Positions 1 to 5,615 of a stretch of 6,276 bases of DNA are shown here, piece by piece. Under the pieces are notes generated by a model. The model worked only from the letters and a program-made list of their open reading frames with translations. It was not told the origin of the DNA and did not search any database. The stretch is from Anaerolineaceae bacterium (lineage in GTDB: Bacteria; Chloroflexota; Anaerolineae; Anaerolineales; Anaerolineaceae), in assembly GCA_027348305.1 (NCBI GenBank), contig DAIEPS010000112.1, forward strand, positions 1 through 6,276, in the 5' to 3' direction. The position numbers and the translations under genes are program-made. Within the stretch, counting starts at the first letter, position 1. Each line of letters begins with the position of its first letter.

Positions 1-207
1 GTTCACCTGTCCTGCATTGGGGTTGGCGGCAGACAAAGTTTGAGCAACCATGGTTTGGGCCGCCTGTTCAATGGCCACTTTGGCAGCCACAGTCCCTGCG
101 ATATCAGGGGTTCCTCCTTGCGTAGCGCCGGTGGGTAAATTGCATGCAGTTAATATCAGGATGATGGTGAATACCAGGGCTGTCAAAAAAACACGTTTGG
201 TTTTCAT
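1..207 (-). CDS. Lipoprotein, partial (C-terminal part beyond the left edge)
   Basis: The first 69 codons of a minus-strand gene are visible, starting at the ATG at 207-205 and open to base 1. A perfect AGGAGG lies just upstream (rc of 212-217), so the start is well supported. The N-terminus is a lipoprotein signal peptide: basic MKTKR, a hydrophobic stretch to residue 19, and lipobox LTAC with the acylated Cys at 22. The mature protein is therefore expected to be anchored on the outside of the cell membrane. Residues 33-48 (TPDIAGTVAAKVAIEQ) match the equivalent stretch of the next gene upstream (TPDLAATIAVNVAVEQ), so the two are paralogues at least over the N-terminus. Only 36 bases separate it from that gene, and I see no promoter between them, so co-transcription is likely. 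The functional domain lies outside the window and the role cannot be given. Confidence 0.85.
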   Translation of the reverse strand, partial: MKTKRVFLTALVFTIILILTACNLPTGATQGGTPDIAGTVAAKVAIEQAAQTMVAQTLSAANPNAGQVN

Positions 208-243
208 AGTCTCCTCCTAACTATTATTGCTGATCAAGTTTTA

Positions 244-1125
244 TTATGGCGCAAAGTTGACCGTTTTTGGATTGCAACCGCCTGATGAATCCGTCTGACA
301 TAATTGGATCACAGCGGTCATGGAATGCCCGGTGGGGTCTGCAGCATATCTTCCGCCGGGGTAGACAGCCACATTACTGGATTCTCCAGGGGTCAGGTCG
401 GATTCGGATAATCCGGCAGAACAACCACTGTAATCCACAAATGCGGTGTTCGCATAAGTCGTAGTTGTGTTATTGGAATTATCAGTAACATTGATCATTA
501 ACGACTGCCAGGTTTTTGAACCAGTGTTCTTGATGAAGAAGCGTAAATAGTAATCTGCACCGCAGGTTTGCATGCCGACGTATGAGACCGTGAAATCCGG
601 GCCAACTGTGGGGGTGTAGGTTGGTGTGGGCAGGGGCTGCGGTGTGTAAACTGGCAGACTGGCTACATCTCCGCTTACCGTGGCAAATTCACCCCACAGC
701 CAGCAGTTGGTAAAAGTGTGATTTGGCTCGACCACGTAATAAGCCTGGTTGTTGGGGTCGACTGCCAATACATCGTAGGTTTGACCGACGGTCATTAAGG
801 TGACGTTCGGCGATTTTGCAAAAACGCCGTTGCGGCAATAGGTATCTTTGGACAGGGTTAACGTGACTTTGTCAGGTGTGGGGGTGAATGCGCTGGTGGG
901 TGTGGGTGACGGGGTTGGTGTTTCGGTGGGATTCTGTTGTTGGTAGGCAACCTGAGTAAGGTTGGTCTGGGTTTGCAGTGCAGCCAGCGTCTGTTCAACG
1001 GCAACATTGACCGCGATGGTGGCGGCCAGATCCGGGGTTGGGGCAGTGGCTGTTGTGCATCCGCTGACCAGAATGAGCAGCGTGATGGTGATCACGCAAG
1101 TTATCAGTTTTTTGTTGTTCATCAT
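244..1125 (-). CDS. Two-domain lipoprotein with Pro/Thr-rich linkers and an SH3-like region
   Basis: A 293-residue secreted lipoprotein. Residues 1-22 form the signal peptide (Lys 5-6, hydrophobic 7-20) ending in lipobox VSGC with Cys 23. Residues 29-62 are Ala/Gln/Thr-rich and probably helical. A TPTP-type linker covers about 66-86. Residues 87-157 look like a bacterial SH3-like unit (YCRNG near 96-100, CWLWGEFATVSGD at 141-153), and Cys 97 and Cys 141 could form a disulfide. A second Pro/Thr linker spans 160-176. Residues 177-293 form a beta-rich domain with four Cys (188, 235, 276, 284). This architecture is frequent in Anaerolineae, where such proteins are thought to bind wall or surface ligands; no enzyme motif is visible. 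Two adjacent ATGs compete: AGGAG lies 3 bases before the first (1125) and 6 before the second (1122), so the true start may be one codon shorter. It is probably co-transcribed with the partial lipoprotein gene downstream. Confidence 0.88.
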   Translation of the reverse strand: MMNNKKLITCVITITLLILVSGCTTATAPTPDLAATIAVNVAVEQTLAALQTQTNLTQVAYQQQNPTETPTPSPTPTSAFTPTPDKVTLTLSKDTYCRNGVFAKSPNVTLMTVGQTYDVLAVDPNNQAYYVVEPNHTFTNCWLWGEFATVSGDVASLPVYTPQPLPTPTYTPTVGPDFTVSYVGMQTCGADYYLRFFIKNTGSKTWQSLMINVTDNSNNTTTTYANTAFVDYSGCSAGLSESDLTPGESSNVAVYPGGRYAADPTGHSMTAVIQLCQTDSSGGCNPKTVNFAP

Positions 1126-1128
1126 ATT

Positions 1129-1133
1129 CTCCT
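1129..1133 (-). promoter_or_regulatory. Ribosome binding site that bears on the ATGATG start choice
   Basis: AGGAG read on the minus strand. The gap is 3 bases to the first ATG (1125) and 6 bases to the second (1122), which is nearer the usual spacing. This favours initiation at 1122, giving a 292-residue product that begins MNNKK. Confidence 0.6.
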
Positions 1134-1143
1134 GTTCCCCTTT

Positions 1144-1172
1144 ATAGTAAAGTGTAGCTGCTCAAATTGCAA
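1144..1172 (-). promoter_or_regulatory. Candidate promoter for the lipoprotein pair
   Basis: On the minus strand, TTGCAA (1172-1167, 4 of 6 matches to the -35 consensus) and TACTAT (1149-1144, 4 of 6 to the -10) are separated by exactly 17 bases in the 57-base gap behind the Cys-rich gene. A transcript would start near 1137 and give a leader of about 12-15 bases that just includes the ribosome binding site. The lipoprotein genes may thus be expressed separately from the Cys-rich gene. Both boxes are imperfect. Confidence 0.4.
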
Positions 1173-1182
1173 GAGATATTTA

Positions 1183-1866
1183 TTAAACATATGGGGGATG
1201 TGCTTTCAACTCTTTAACGTTGATTTTCTTCAAGCTCTCGTTTTTGGGGCTGATCAGGTAATCTGATCCATTGCGGTGCAGCAGCGGAATGCGTTTGCGA
1301 ATGGAAAGGTAATGCTCACGCACTTCTTCAGAGAGGGCCGTGTAGCTGTCAAAATCATCCATCCAGTAGGAAAAGATCAGGTCGAAGGTTTTGATAAACT
1401 CCTGGCGATACTCGAGGGTGACCTGGTCCAGGTGGCTGAGGATCCAACATTTGGATTCAAACTCCCAATCGTGTGCCAGGCCGATAAAGCGGAAGTCGCT
1501 GGTGATATATGGAAAGAACGGGAACTGCCTGCAGCTTGTAGCGCGGAATTCACGTTCGCAGTGGTCAGGCCCTTTGCATGAGAGCAGCAGCAGATGTTCA
1601 GGCGTTTCCTCCAGCAGGTCTTCGGGGTTGACAGGTTCGTCGGTGCATTCATCTCCGCGCCAGAGATGCCAGAGATCGGTGTGTTTTTGCAGGTAACGCC
1701 ACTCTGGCTTGTAGGCAACCGGTACAGCGTGGCAGATGTCGCAGCAAAATGGTTTGCCTGAAGCGTTGAAAGGCGCGCACATTTTGCCGCAGTCCAGCGG
1801 GGTGGTGGAGGCGTTGAATCCGGCAAAGAGGTTGCGAAAATCGATCTGGGGGTCAGTGTTTTCCAT
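1183..1866 (-). CDS. Conserved Cys-rich protein of unknown function, YkgJ-like metal-binding candidate
   Basis: A 227-residue soluble protein with no signal peptide or membrane segment. It has ten Cys, all in the first 140 residues: 26, 30, 41, 42, 45, 74, 97, 103, 112 and 140. The patterns C-x3-C, CC-x2-C and later SCRQFPFFP (111-119) recall the YkgJ/CxxCxxCC family, described as zinc- or iron-chelating, whose members share a CR-x-FP motif, but the order and spacing of the Cys differ. Metal or Fe-S binding is an inference. The C-terminal part (about 145-227) is Cys-free and charged. The ATG at 1866 has GAGGA directly against it, too close to act as a Shine-Dalgarno site, while a -10-like TAAAAT ends 6 bases before it, so a leaderless message is plausible. 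It is divergent from tetR across a 78-base gap that contains the TetR operator. I recall similar proteins in other Anaerolineae but know of no tested function. Confidence 0.82.
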   Translation of the reverse strand: MENTDPQIDFRNLFAGFNASTTPLDCGKMCAPFNASGKPFCCDICHAVPVAYKPEWRYLQKHTDLWHLWRGDECTDEPVNPEDLLEETPEHLLLLSCKGPDHCEREFRATSCRQFPFFPYITSDFRFIGLAHDWEFESKCWILSHLDQVTLEYRQEFIKTFDLIFSYWMDDFDSYTALSEEVREHYLSIRKRIPLLHRNGSDYLISPKNESLKKINVKELKAHPPYV

Positions 1867-1872
1867 TCCTCA

Positions 1873-1901
1873 ATTTTATCCCCGTCTGGGTCAGTTTTCA
1901 G
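1873..1901 (-). promoter_or_regulatory. Candidate promoter of the Cys-rich gene, divergent from the tetR promoter
   Basis: On the minus strand, TAAAAT (1878-1873) would be the -10 box and CTGAAA (1901-1896, 4 of 6) the -35 box, with 17 bases between. Six bases separate the -10 box from the ATG at 1866, which predicts transcription starting at or next to the start codon. Its -35 box lies 7 bases from that of tetR, back to back, so RNA polymerase occupancy or repressor at one promoter could affect the other. Confidence 0.35.
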
Positions 1902-1908
1902 AAGAGTA

Positions 1909-1937
1909 TTGACAAACAGTATACCGAACGGTATACT
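1909..1937 (+). promoter_or_regulatory. tetR promoter, predicted to make a leaderless mRNA
   Basis: A perfect -35 box TTGACA (1909-1914), a 17-base spacer and a near-perfect -10 box TATACT (1932-1937). Only 7 bases lie between the -10 box and the ATG at 1945, so transcription should begin within a base or two of the start codon. No Shine-Dalgarno sequence is present, which agrees with leaderless initiation. The operator overlaps the spacer and the whole -10 box. Confidence 0.8.
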
Positions 1938-1939
1938 GT
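1916..1939 (+). promoter_or_regulatory. TetR operator: perfect 24-bp inverted repeat
   Basis: Two 11-base arms, ACAGTATACCG and CGGTATACTGT, are perfectly complementary around a central AA (1927-1928). Length, symmetry and position inside the promoter of a TetR-family gene are what is expected of an autoregulatory operator. Bound repressor would cover the spacer and -10 box and block RNA polymerase. The binding protein is inferred to be the product of the gene that starts 6 bases downstream. Confidence 0.85.
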
Positions 1940-1944
1940 GCGCT

Positions 1945-2511
1945 ATGGATAACCGGGACACAATTCTTGAACAGGCACTGACCCTCTTCTCTGAGAGAGG
2001 GTACGATGCCGTCGGCGTACAGGAGATCTGCGATGCGGCAGGCATCACCAAGCCGACCCTCTACCATTATTTCGGCAGCAAACATGGGCTACTTGAGGCG
2101 GTGTTGGAACGATCCTTCAGCGTGCTGAAAAGCCGTCTGTCCGCCGCAGCAGATTATAAAGGGGATATGCCCCTGACGCTGCAAACCATCGCTGAAACCT
2201 ATTTTTCGTTTGCCGGTGAATTCCCGGTATTCTACCGCTTGCAGCTCGCTTTATGGTTCGCGCCGAAAGAGAGTGAAGGGTTTAAGGCAGTCGTCCTGCA
2301 CAACAGATTCCAATATGAGATGATCGAAAAAGTATTTCTCAACGCCGTGCCGCAGCACGGAAACATGCGCGGCAGGCATCAGGCTTATGCCCTGACCTTT
2401 TTGGGCACGCTCAACACCTATATCGGGTTGGGTCTCAACGGCTTTGCCACCCTTGATGCGGATCTCGCGCGGCAGGCCGTGCGCCAGTTCCAATATGGAA
2501 TTTATTCATAA
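1945..2511 (+). CDS. TetR/AcrR-family transcriptional repressor
   Basis: From the ATG at 1945 the product is 188 residues, typical of the family. Residues 3-50 form the N-terminal three-helix DNA-binding domain, with the helix-turn-helix at about 24-43 and the family signature AAGITKPTLYHYFGSK at 31-46. Residues 55-188 are the helical ligand-binding and dimerisation domain; the ligand cannot be read from sequence. A longer frame could begin at TTG 1909, but that TTG is the start of the -35 box and would lie upstream of the predicted transcription start, so I reject it. The protein very likely represses its own promoter through the 24-bp palindrome. The same-strand neighbour 47 bases downstream encodes a GH13 glycosidase, and the divergent neighbour is the Cys-rich protein; either could be a target. 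A TetR protein next to a sugar-degrading enzyme is less common than a LacI-type regulator. Confidence 0.93.
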   Translation: MDNRDTILEQALTLFSERGYDAVGVQEICDAAGITKPTLYHYFGSKHGLLEAVLERSFSVLKSRLSAAADYKGDMPLTLQTIAETYFSFAGEFPVFYRLQLALWFAPKESEGFKAVVLHNRFQYEMIEKVFLNAVPQHGNMRGRHQAYALTFLGTLNTYIGLGLNGFATLDADLARQAVRQFQYGIYS

Positions 2512-2524
2512 ATAATCCAAATCC

Positions 2525-2544
2525 GGGCACGGCACGCCGTGCCC
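2525..2544 (+). repeat. GC-rich palindrome between tetR and the glycosidase gene
   Basis: GGGCACGG (2525-2532) and CCGTGCCC (2537-2544) are perfect 8-base arms around CACG, followed by CTACG. No T-tract follows, so it is a poor intrinsic terminator. Palindromes of this kind, GGGCACGG..CCGTGCCCCTAC, are scattered between genes in various bacteria as far as I recall, so it is likely a dispersed intergenic element. In mRNA it would form a stable hairpin 5 bases before the AAGGA site of the next gene and might damp read-through, protect the 3' end or affect translation. Confidence 0.6.
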
Positions 2545-2558
2545 CTACGAAGGAAAAA

Positions 2559-3911
2559 ATGACCTGGATCGATCAAACCGTTTTCTATCATATTTACCCG
2601 CTTGGATTGTGCGGGGCGCAGTTCCACAACGATTTCAACCTGCCGCCGGTGGAACGACTGGATGGGTTGTATCCGTGGCTGGAACACATGGCCGGCATGG
2701 GCATCAACGGCCTCTATATCGGGCCCTTATTTGAGTCGGTCTGGCACGGTTATGACACCGTGGATTATTACAACATTGACCGCAGACTGGGCACCAACCA
2801 GACCTTTGTCCGCTTTTCAGCGCGGGCGCACGAATTGGGCATCAAGGTCATCCTGGATGCGGTGTTCAACCATGTAGGGCGGGGGTTTTGGGCTTTTCGG
2901 GATGTACTTGAAAAACGCCAGTCTTCGCAATTCTGCGGCTGGTTTTCAGGGCTGAGCTTTGAAGGGGATAATTCCTACCACGACGGGCTGACCTATGAGA
3001 GCTGGGCCGGGCATGAGTCATTGGTGAAGCTCAACCTTTCTAATGATGAGGTGCGCGGTCATCTTTTCGGCGCGGTCAAACAGTGGGTCGAAGACTATCA
3101 AATAGACGGTCTGCGCCTGGATGCCGCGGACGTGATGGATAAGGAATTCTTATCTGCCCTTTCCGGATACACCAATAGTCTGAAAGAGGATTTCTGGTTG
3201 ATGGGTGAGGTGGTGCATGGCGACTACATCCAGTGGGTCCGCCCTGGAAGGCTCGATTCGGTCACTAATTACATTGCTTACAAGGGGCTCTATTCCAGCT
3301 TCAACGATCATAACCTCTTCGAGATCGCCTACACCTTACAGCAGCAATTTGGCGCGGATGGCAAACTAAGAGGGCTGGGGCTGTACTCCTTCGCGGACAA
3401 TCACGATGTCAGCCGCGTGGCCAGCATTTTAAAGAACCCGGCTGCCTTGCTGCCTTTATATTTCTTGATGTTCAGCATGCCGGGTGTGCCTTCACTTTAC
3501 TACGGCAGCGAATTCGGAATCCGCGGGCGCAAAGAGGATCAAGATGCGGCACTCAGGCCGGCGCTCAATCTGCCAGACCTGCTGGCTCACAGCGAACGCC
3601 TTGACCTCTTTGAAACGCTCAAGAAGTTGATCAAGATCCGCAGGGAACACCCTTCATTATTTACCGGCGCATACCGGCAGCTAATGCTAACCAACGAACA
3701 ATTTGCCTTCAGCCGTGATCTGGAGAACGGATGCGCCATTACCGTGATCAACGCAGCCGATCACGCGGTTTCGATCGATATCCCATTGGGGAGCATAAGC
3801 GGCACCCGCTTTGTGGATCTTCTGGATGAAAATGGTGTGTTTGAGGCGAACAACGGTCGTTTGCATCTCGATCTATCATCCTGTTCTGCAAAATGGTTGA
3901 AGGTTGTCTAA
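2559..3911 (+). CDS. GH13 alpha-amylase-family glycosidase, cytoplasmic
   Basis: A 450-residue enzyme of the alpha-amylase clan, expected to hydrolyse or transfer alpha-1,4-glucosidic bonds by the retaining mechanism. All four conserved regions are present: DAVFNH (100-105), GLRLDAAD (184-191, nucleophile Asp 188 after Arg 186), GEV (216-218, acid/base Glu 217) and FADNHD (278-283, His 282 and stabiliser Asp 283). The barrel starts at residue 6, so the N-terminal domain of classical neopullulanases and cyclomaltodextrinases is missing; a short beta domain follows from about 370. There is no signal peptide, so the enzyme acts on imported or stored oligosaccharides. Close relatives I recall are annotated as alpha-glycosidase or cyclomaltodextrinase-like, and the exact substrate is uncertain. 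GAAGGA four bases before the ATG supports the start. It probably shares a transcript with tetR, unless the palindrome between them hides a separate promoter. Confidence 0.92.
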   Translation: MTWIDQTVFYHIYPLGLCGAQFHNDFNLPPVERLDGLYPWLEHMAGMGINGLYIGPLFESVWHGYDTVDYYNIDRRLGTNQTFVRFSARAHELGIKVILDAVFNHVGRGFWAFRDVLEKRQSSQFCGWFSGLSFEGDNSYHDGLTYESWAGHESLVKLNLSNDEVRGHLFGAVKQWVEDYQIDGLRLDAADVMDKEFLSALSGYTNSLKEDFWLMGEVVHGDYIQWVRPGRLDSVTNYIAYKGLYSSFNDHNLFEIAYTLQQQFGADGKLRGLGLYSFADNHDVSRVASILKNPAALLPLYFLMFSMPGVPSLYYGSEFGIRGRKEDQDAALRPALNLPDLLAHSERLDLFETLKKLIKIRREHPSLFTGAYRQLMLTNEQFAFSRDLENGCAITVINAADHAVSIDIPLGSISGTRFVDLLDENGVFEANNGRLHLDLSSCSAKWLKVV

Positions 3912-3915
3912 TGGT

Positions 3916-3929
3916 GACCCCCGCGGTTT
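3916..3929 (+). repeat. 14-base repeat, copy R1
   Basis: GACCCCCGCGGTTT, 4 bases after the glycosidase stop codon. It is an exact inverted copy of 4036-4049 and differs by one base from the direct copy at 3994-4007. Paired with 4036-4049 it would enclose the whole convergent gap, including the terminator. Confidence 0.8.
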
Positions 3930-3933
3930 CTGT

Positions 3934-3969
3934 AAAAAAAAATCGGGAATCTTTTTCGGATTCCCGATT
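3934..3969 (-). terminator. Intrinsic terminator of the MFS transporter gene
   Basis: Perfect 11-base arms AATCGGGAATC (3941-3951) and GATTCCCGATT (3959-3969) enclose a 7-base loop. On the minus strand the stem is followed by nine T residues (complement of the A-run 3934-3942). It therefore ends minus-strand transcripts, about 95 bases after the transporter stop codon. On the plus strand no T-run follows, so it is a weak stop for the glycosidase message. Confidence 0.88.
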
Positions 3970-3993
3970 CCTGCACTAAAACTTGTTAATTCA

Positions 3994-4049
3994 GACTCCC
4001 GCGGTTTTGACTAAACTGATGGTATCTCTATTATCAAACCGCGGGGGTC
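3994..4049 (+). repeat. Hairpin made of repeat copies R2 and R3
   Basis: GACTCCCGCGGTTT (3994-4007) and AAACCGCGGGGGTC (4036-4049) pair over 14 bases with a single T/G position, which is a wobble in plus-strand RNA, around a 28-base loop. The right arm pairs perfectly with copy R1 at 3916-3929, so two alternative folds compete. No T-run follows on either strand. It may serve as the end of the glycosidase message or be a dispersed palindromic repeat. Confidence 0.7.
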
Positions 4050-4061
4050 TTCGATAAACGA

Positions 4062-5324
4062 TTATGCACTTTCAGTCGCACCAATAGCAGGTTCTTCTTC
4101 AAGTGGTTGGAAGCGTTTCTGTTTGCCCAATACAACGTGCAATCCAAAGTAGGCCAAAGCGGCCACACCGCATAGAACACCGCCTATATACCACAGCAGG
4201 TTAGGGTTCAGGTTGTCGAGGATCACACCTGCCAGGTAGGGGGCAACCACACCCGGGATGGACCAGGTCATGCCGAACACGCCCATATACCTGCCGCGCA
4301 TATCTTCGGGTGCAAAACCTGCCACCAACACCTGGCTGGTGGGCACTACCAGCATCTCGCCCATGGTAACTACGATAATGGCTGCTACGAACATCCAGTA
4401 GGCGTTAACGAAGCCAAACATGGTGAAGCCTACCATGTAAAAGAGAGTTCCGGCCGCCATCACGATGAACGGGGCTTTATTTTTGATATAGCGGGTGACG
4501 CTGAATTGAAAAAGGATCACCACGACGGCACTGGCGGTTAGCAAGAAGCCGTAACCGCTGGGGTCGATATTGTGCACGTCACGCAGGTAAACTGAAAGCG
4601 AATTGTACATCTGCTGGTAAACCAATCCCATCAAGATCAGCGCGACCAAAAAAGCCATGAAGGATTTATTGGTCACCACTTTGCCATATCCCAGGAAGGT
4701 CTTAAAGAGGCTTTCCTGCTTGTGTTCTTCGTGTACTTCTGGCTTGGTCTCTGAAATGAAGAGGAAGAAGAGGAACGCCACCAGGCAGCTAATGATCGCA
4801 TCCGTTACAAAAAGGGCGAAGAAAGATTTTTTTGCAACAAAACCACCGATGGTCGGGCCGATGATCCAGGCCAGGTTGCCGACCACACGCAGGATGCCAA
4901 AACCTTCCTGGCGTTTTTGCTCAGGTAAAATGTCGGCGATCATGGCGCTGTGTGCCGGGCCGGCGATATCCGAAAGCAGACCAATGACCACTGCCAGCGG
5001 AATGAGCACTGAGAATTCTTTGACCAGACCGAGGGTCAGGGTGCTGAGAGCACTGAAAACCAGGCCAAAGATGATGAGATTGCGCCGCCCGAATTTGTCG
5101 GTCAGCGCTCCGCCGATCATTTGTCCAAACAAACCTGAAAGGGCAAAGATGCCCAGCACGATTCCAGCCTGGGTCATGCCCACGTTGAATTTCTGGGTGA
5201 TATAGAGGGAGAAGAACGGGAACAACATTGTCCCGCCAATATGATCGATGAAAGAAACGCCGACCACGATCCAGAACTTGCGCGGGAATTCCCGTGCAAT
5301 TTTAGAAAGGTTCATGTTTAACAT
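4062..5324 (-). CDS. MFS transporter, multidrug-efflux-like (DHA1 type)
   Basis: A 420-residue membrane protein with about 12 hydrophobic segments, the normal size for the major facilitator superfamily. Motif A lies between TM2 and TM3 (GGALTDKFGRR, 71-81), and a motif-C-like stretch NLAWIIGPTIGG (150-161) in TM5 points to a drug:H+ antiporter of the DHA1 group. The charged loop at about 191-216 joins the two six-helix halves. The motif-A repeat in the second half (around 277-287) is degenerate, as is usual. The C-terminal tail from 401 is hydrophilic with several Glu. AAAGG sits 9 bases before the ATG at 5324, so the first of the two Met codons (residues 1 and 4) is favoured. The gene is monocistronic: it has its own terminator and is divergent from the YhhN-like gene. 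The substrate is unknown; sugar or siderophore export cannot be excluded. A TetR-type dyad lies 172 bases upstream. Confidence 0.92.
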   Translation of the reverse strand: MLNMNLSKIAREFPRKFWIVVGVSFIDHIGGTMLFPFFSLYITQKFNVGMTQAGIVLGIFALSGLFGQMIGGALTDKFGRRNLIIFGLVFSALSTLTLGLVKEFSVLIPLAVVIGLLSDIAGPAHSAMIADILPEQKRQEGFGILRVVGNLAWIIGPTIGGFVAKKSFFALFVTDAIISCLVAFLFFLFISETKPEVHEEHKQESLFKTFLGYGKVVTNKSFMAFLVALILMGLVYQQMYNSLSVYLRDVHNIDPSGYGFLLTASAVVVILFQFSVTRYIKNKAPFIVMAAGTLFYMVGFTMFGFVNAYWMFVAAIIVVTMGEMLVVPTSQVLVAGFAPEDMRGRYMGVFGMTWSIPGVVAPYLAGVILDNLNPNLLWYIGGVLCGVAALAYFGLHVVLGKQKRFQPLEEEPAIGATESA

Positions 5325-5495
5325 ATTGAATTACCTTTGAACGACAACAATATAAAAGCTGACCACCTCAAGTGGCAGACACGATGGATTTCAAGACAAA
5401 TGAAATCAGACGGCGTTATAAATACGCTGATAAATTATGGAAGTTGCATCATGGGAGAAAAAATACCCCTTTCGGCATAAAGGGAAAAACACCAT

Positions 5496-5509
5496 ACCGA
5501 CCTGTCGGT
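5496..5509. promoter_or_regulatory. Candidate TetR-type operator
   Basis: ACCGAC and GTCGGT are perfect 6-base arms around CT, within ATACCGACCTGTCGGTC. The composition is like many TetR/AcrR operators, and the left half shares ATACCGA with the tetR operator at 1916-1939, but the spacing of the halves differs. It lies 41 bases upstream of the -35 box of the plus-strand promoter. The cognate repressor may be the window's TetR protein or another one. Confidence 0.4.
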
Positions 5510-5520
5510 CAAAAATACGC

Positions 5521-5538
5521 GCTGGCTGCTGGCTGCTG
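5521..5538. repeat. Short 7-base tandem repeat
   Basis: GCTGGCT is repeated twice and followed by GCTG, about 2.6 units. It is too short to assign a role and is noted because it stands out as GC-rich in an AT-rich spacer. Confidence 0.6.
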
Positions 5539-5550
5539 AAGTAAAGAAAT

Positions 5551-5579
5551 TTTACTACAATTATGAAAATCAATATAAT
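5551..5579 (+). promoter_or_regulatory. Promoter of the YhhN-like gene
   Basis: A perfect -10 box TATAAT (5574-5579) lies 17 bases after TTTACT (5551-5556, 4 of 6 matches to the -35 consensus). Transcription should begin near 5586 and give a leader of about 30 bases carrying the strong GGAGG site. GTAAA/TTTAC arms (5541-5545, 5551-5555) overlap the -35 box and could be a small operator. Confidence 0.65.
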
Positions 5580-5603
5580 TAAGTTTGAAATCATCCCCAT
5601 TTT

Positions 5604-5608
5604 GGAGG
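5604..5608 (+). promoter_or_regulatory. Strong ribosome binding site fixing the start at 5616
   Basis: GGAGG within TGGAGGT, 7 bases before the ATG at 5616. This is the best Shine-Dalgarno site in the window and settles the start of the open-ended reading frame. Confidence 0.85.
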
Positions 5609-5615
5609 TCATACC

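Larger units (their letters stand above)
5325..5615. other. Divergent intergenic region, 291 bases
   Basis: AT-rich spacer between the starts of the MFS and YhhN-like genes. It holds a plus-strand promoter near its right end, a TetR-type dyad (5496-5509), a 7-base tandem repeat (5521-5538) and two weak dyads: CCCTTT/AAAGGG at 5467-5484, and ATCAG..CTGAT with inner GCGT/ACGC at about 5405-5432. No clear minus-strand -35/-10 pair for the MFS gene stands out. I see no RNA gene or plausible small coding gene. Confidence 0.6.

Noticed and set aside
1909..1944. A TTG start for tetR, 12 codons upstream of ATG 1945
   Set aside because: The TTG is the first half of the -35 box and the region is filled by the promoter and operator.
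1377..2051. A 224-codon minus-strand frame
   Set aside because: It overlaps the Cys-rich gene in another frame and runs antisense through the tetR start, operator and promoter. Its composition (Ser/Thr/Pro/Arg) is that of a shadow frame.
3916..4049. A small MITE-like element with 14-base terminal inverted repeats
   Set aside because: No target-site duplication is visible at either end, and the interior holds the terminator the MFS gene needs.
4657..5205. A 182-codon plus-strand frame
   Set aside because: Antisense shadow of the MFS gene, rich in Arg, Lys, Pro and Met, with no ribosome binding site or family signature.
5283..5294. A perfect 12-bp palindrome CGGGAATTCCCG
   Set aside because: It lies inside the coding part of the MFS gene, where the codons explain it, and no regulatory context is seen.
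5467..5484. CCCTTT/AAAGGG hairpin as a minus-strand terminator
   Set aside because: The stem is only 6 bp, the T-run starts several bases after it, and no minus-strand gene is seen upstream in the window that it would end.
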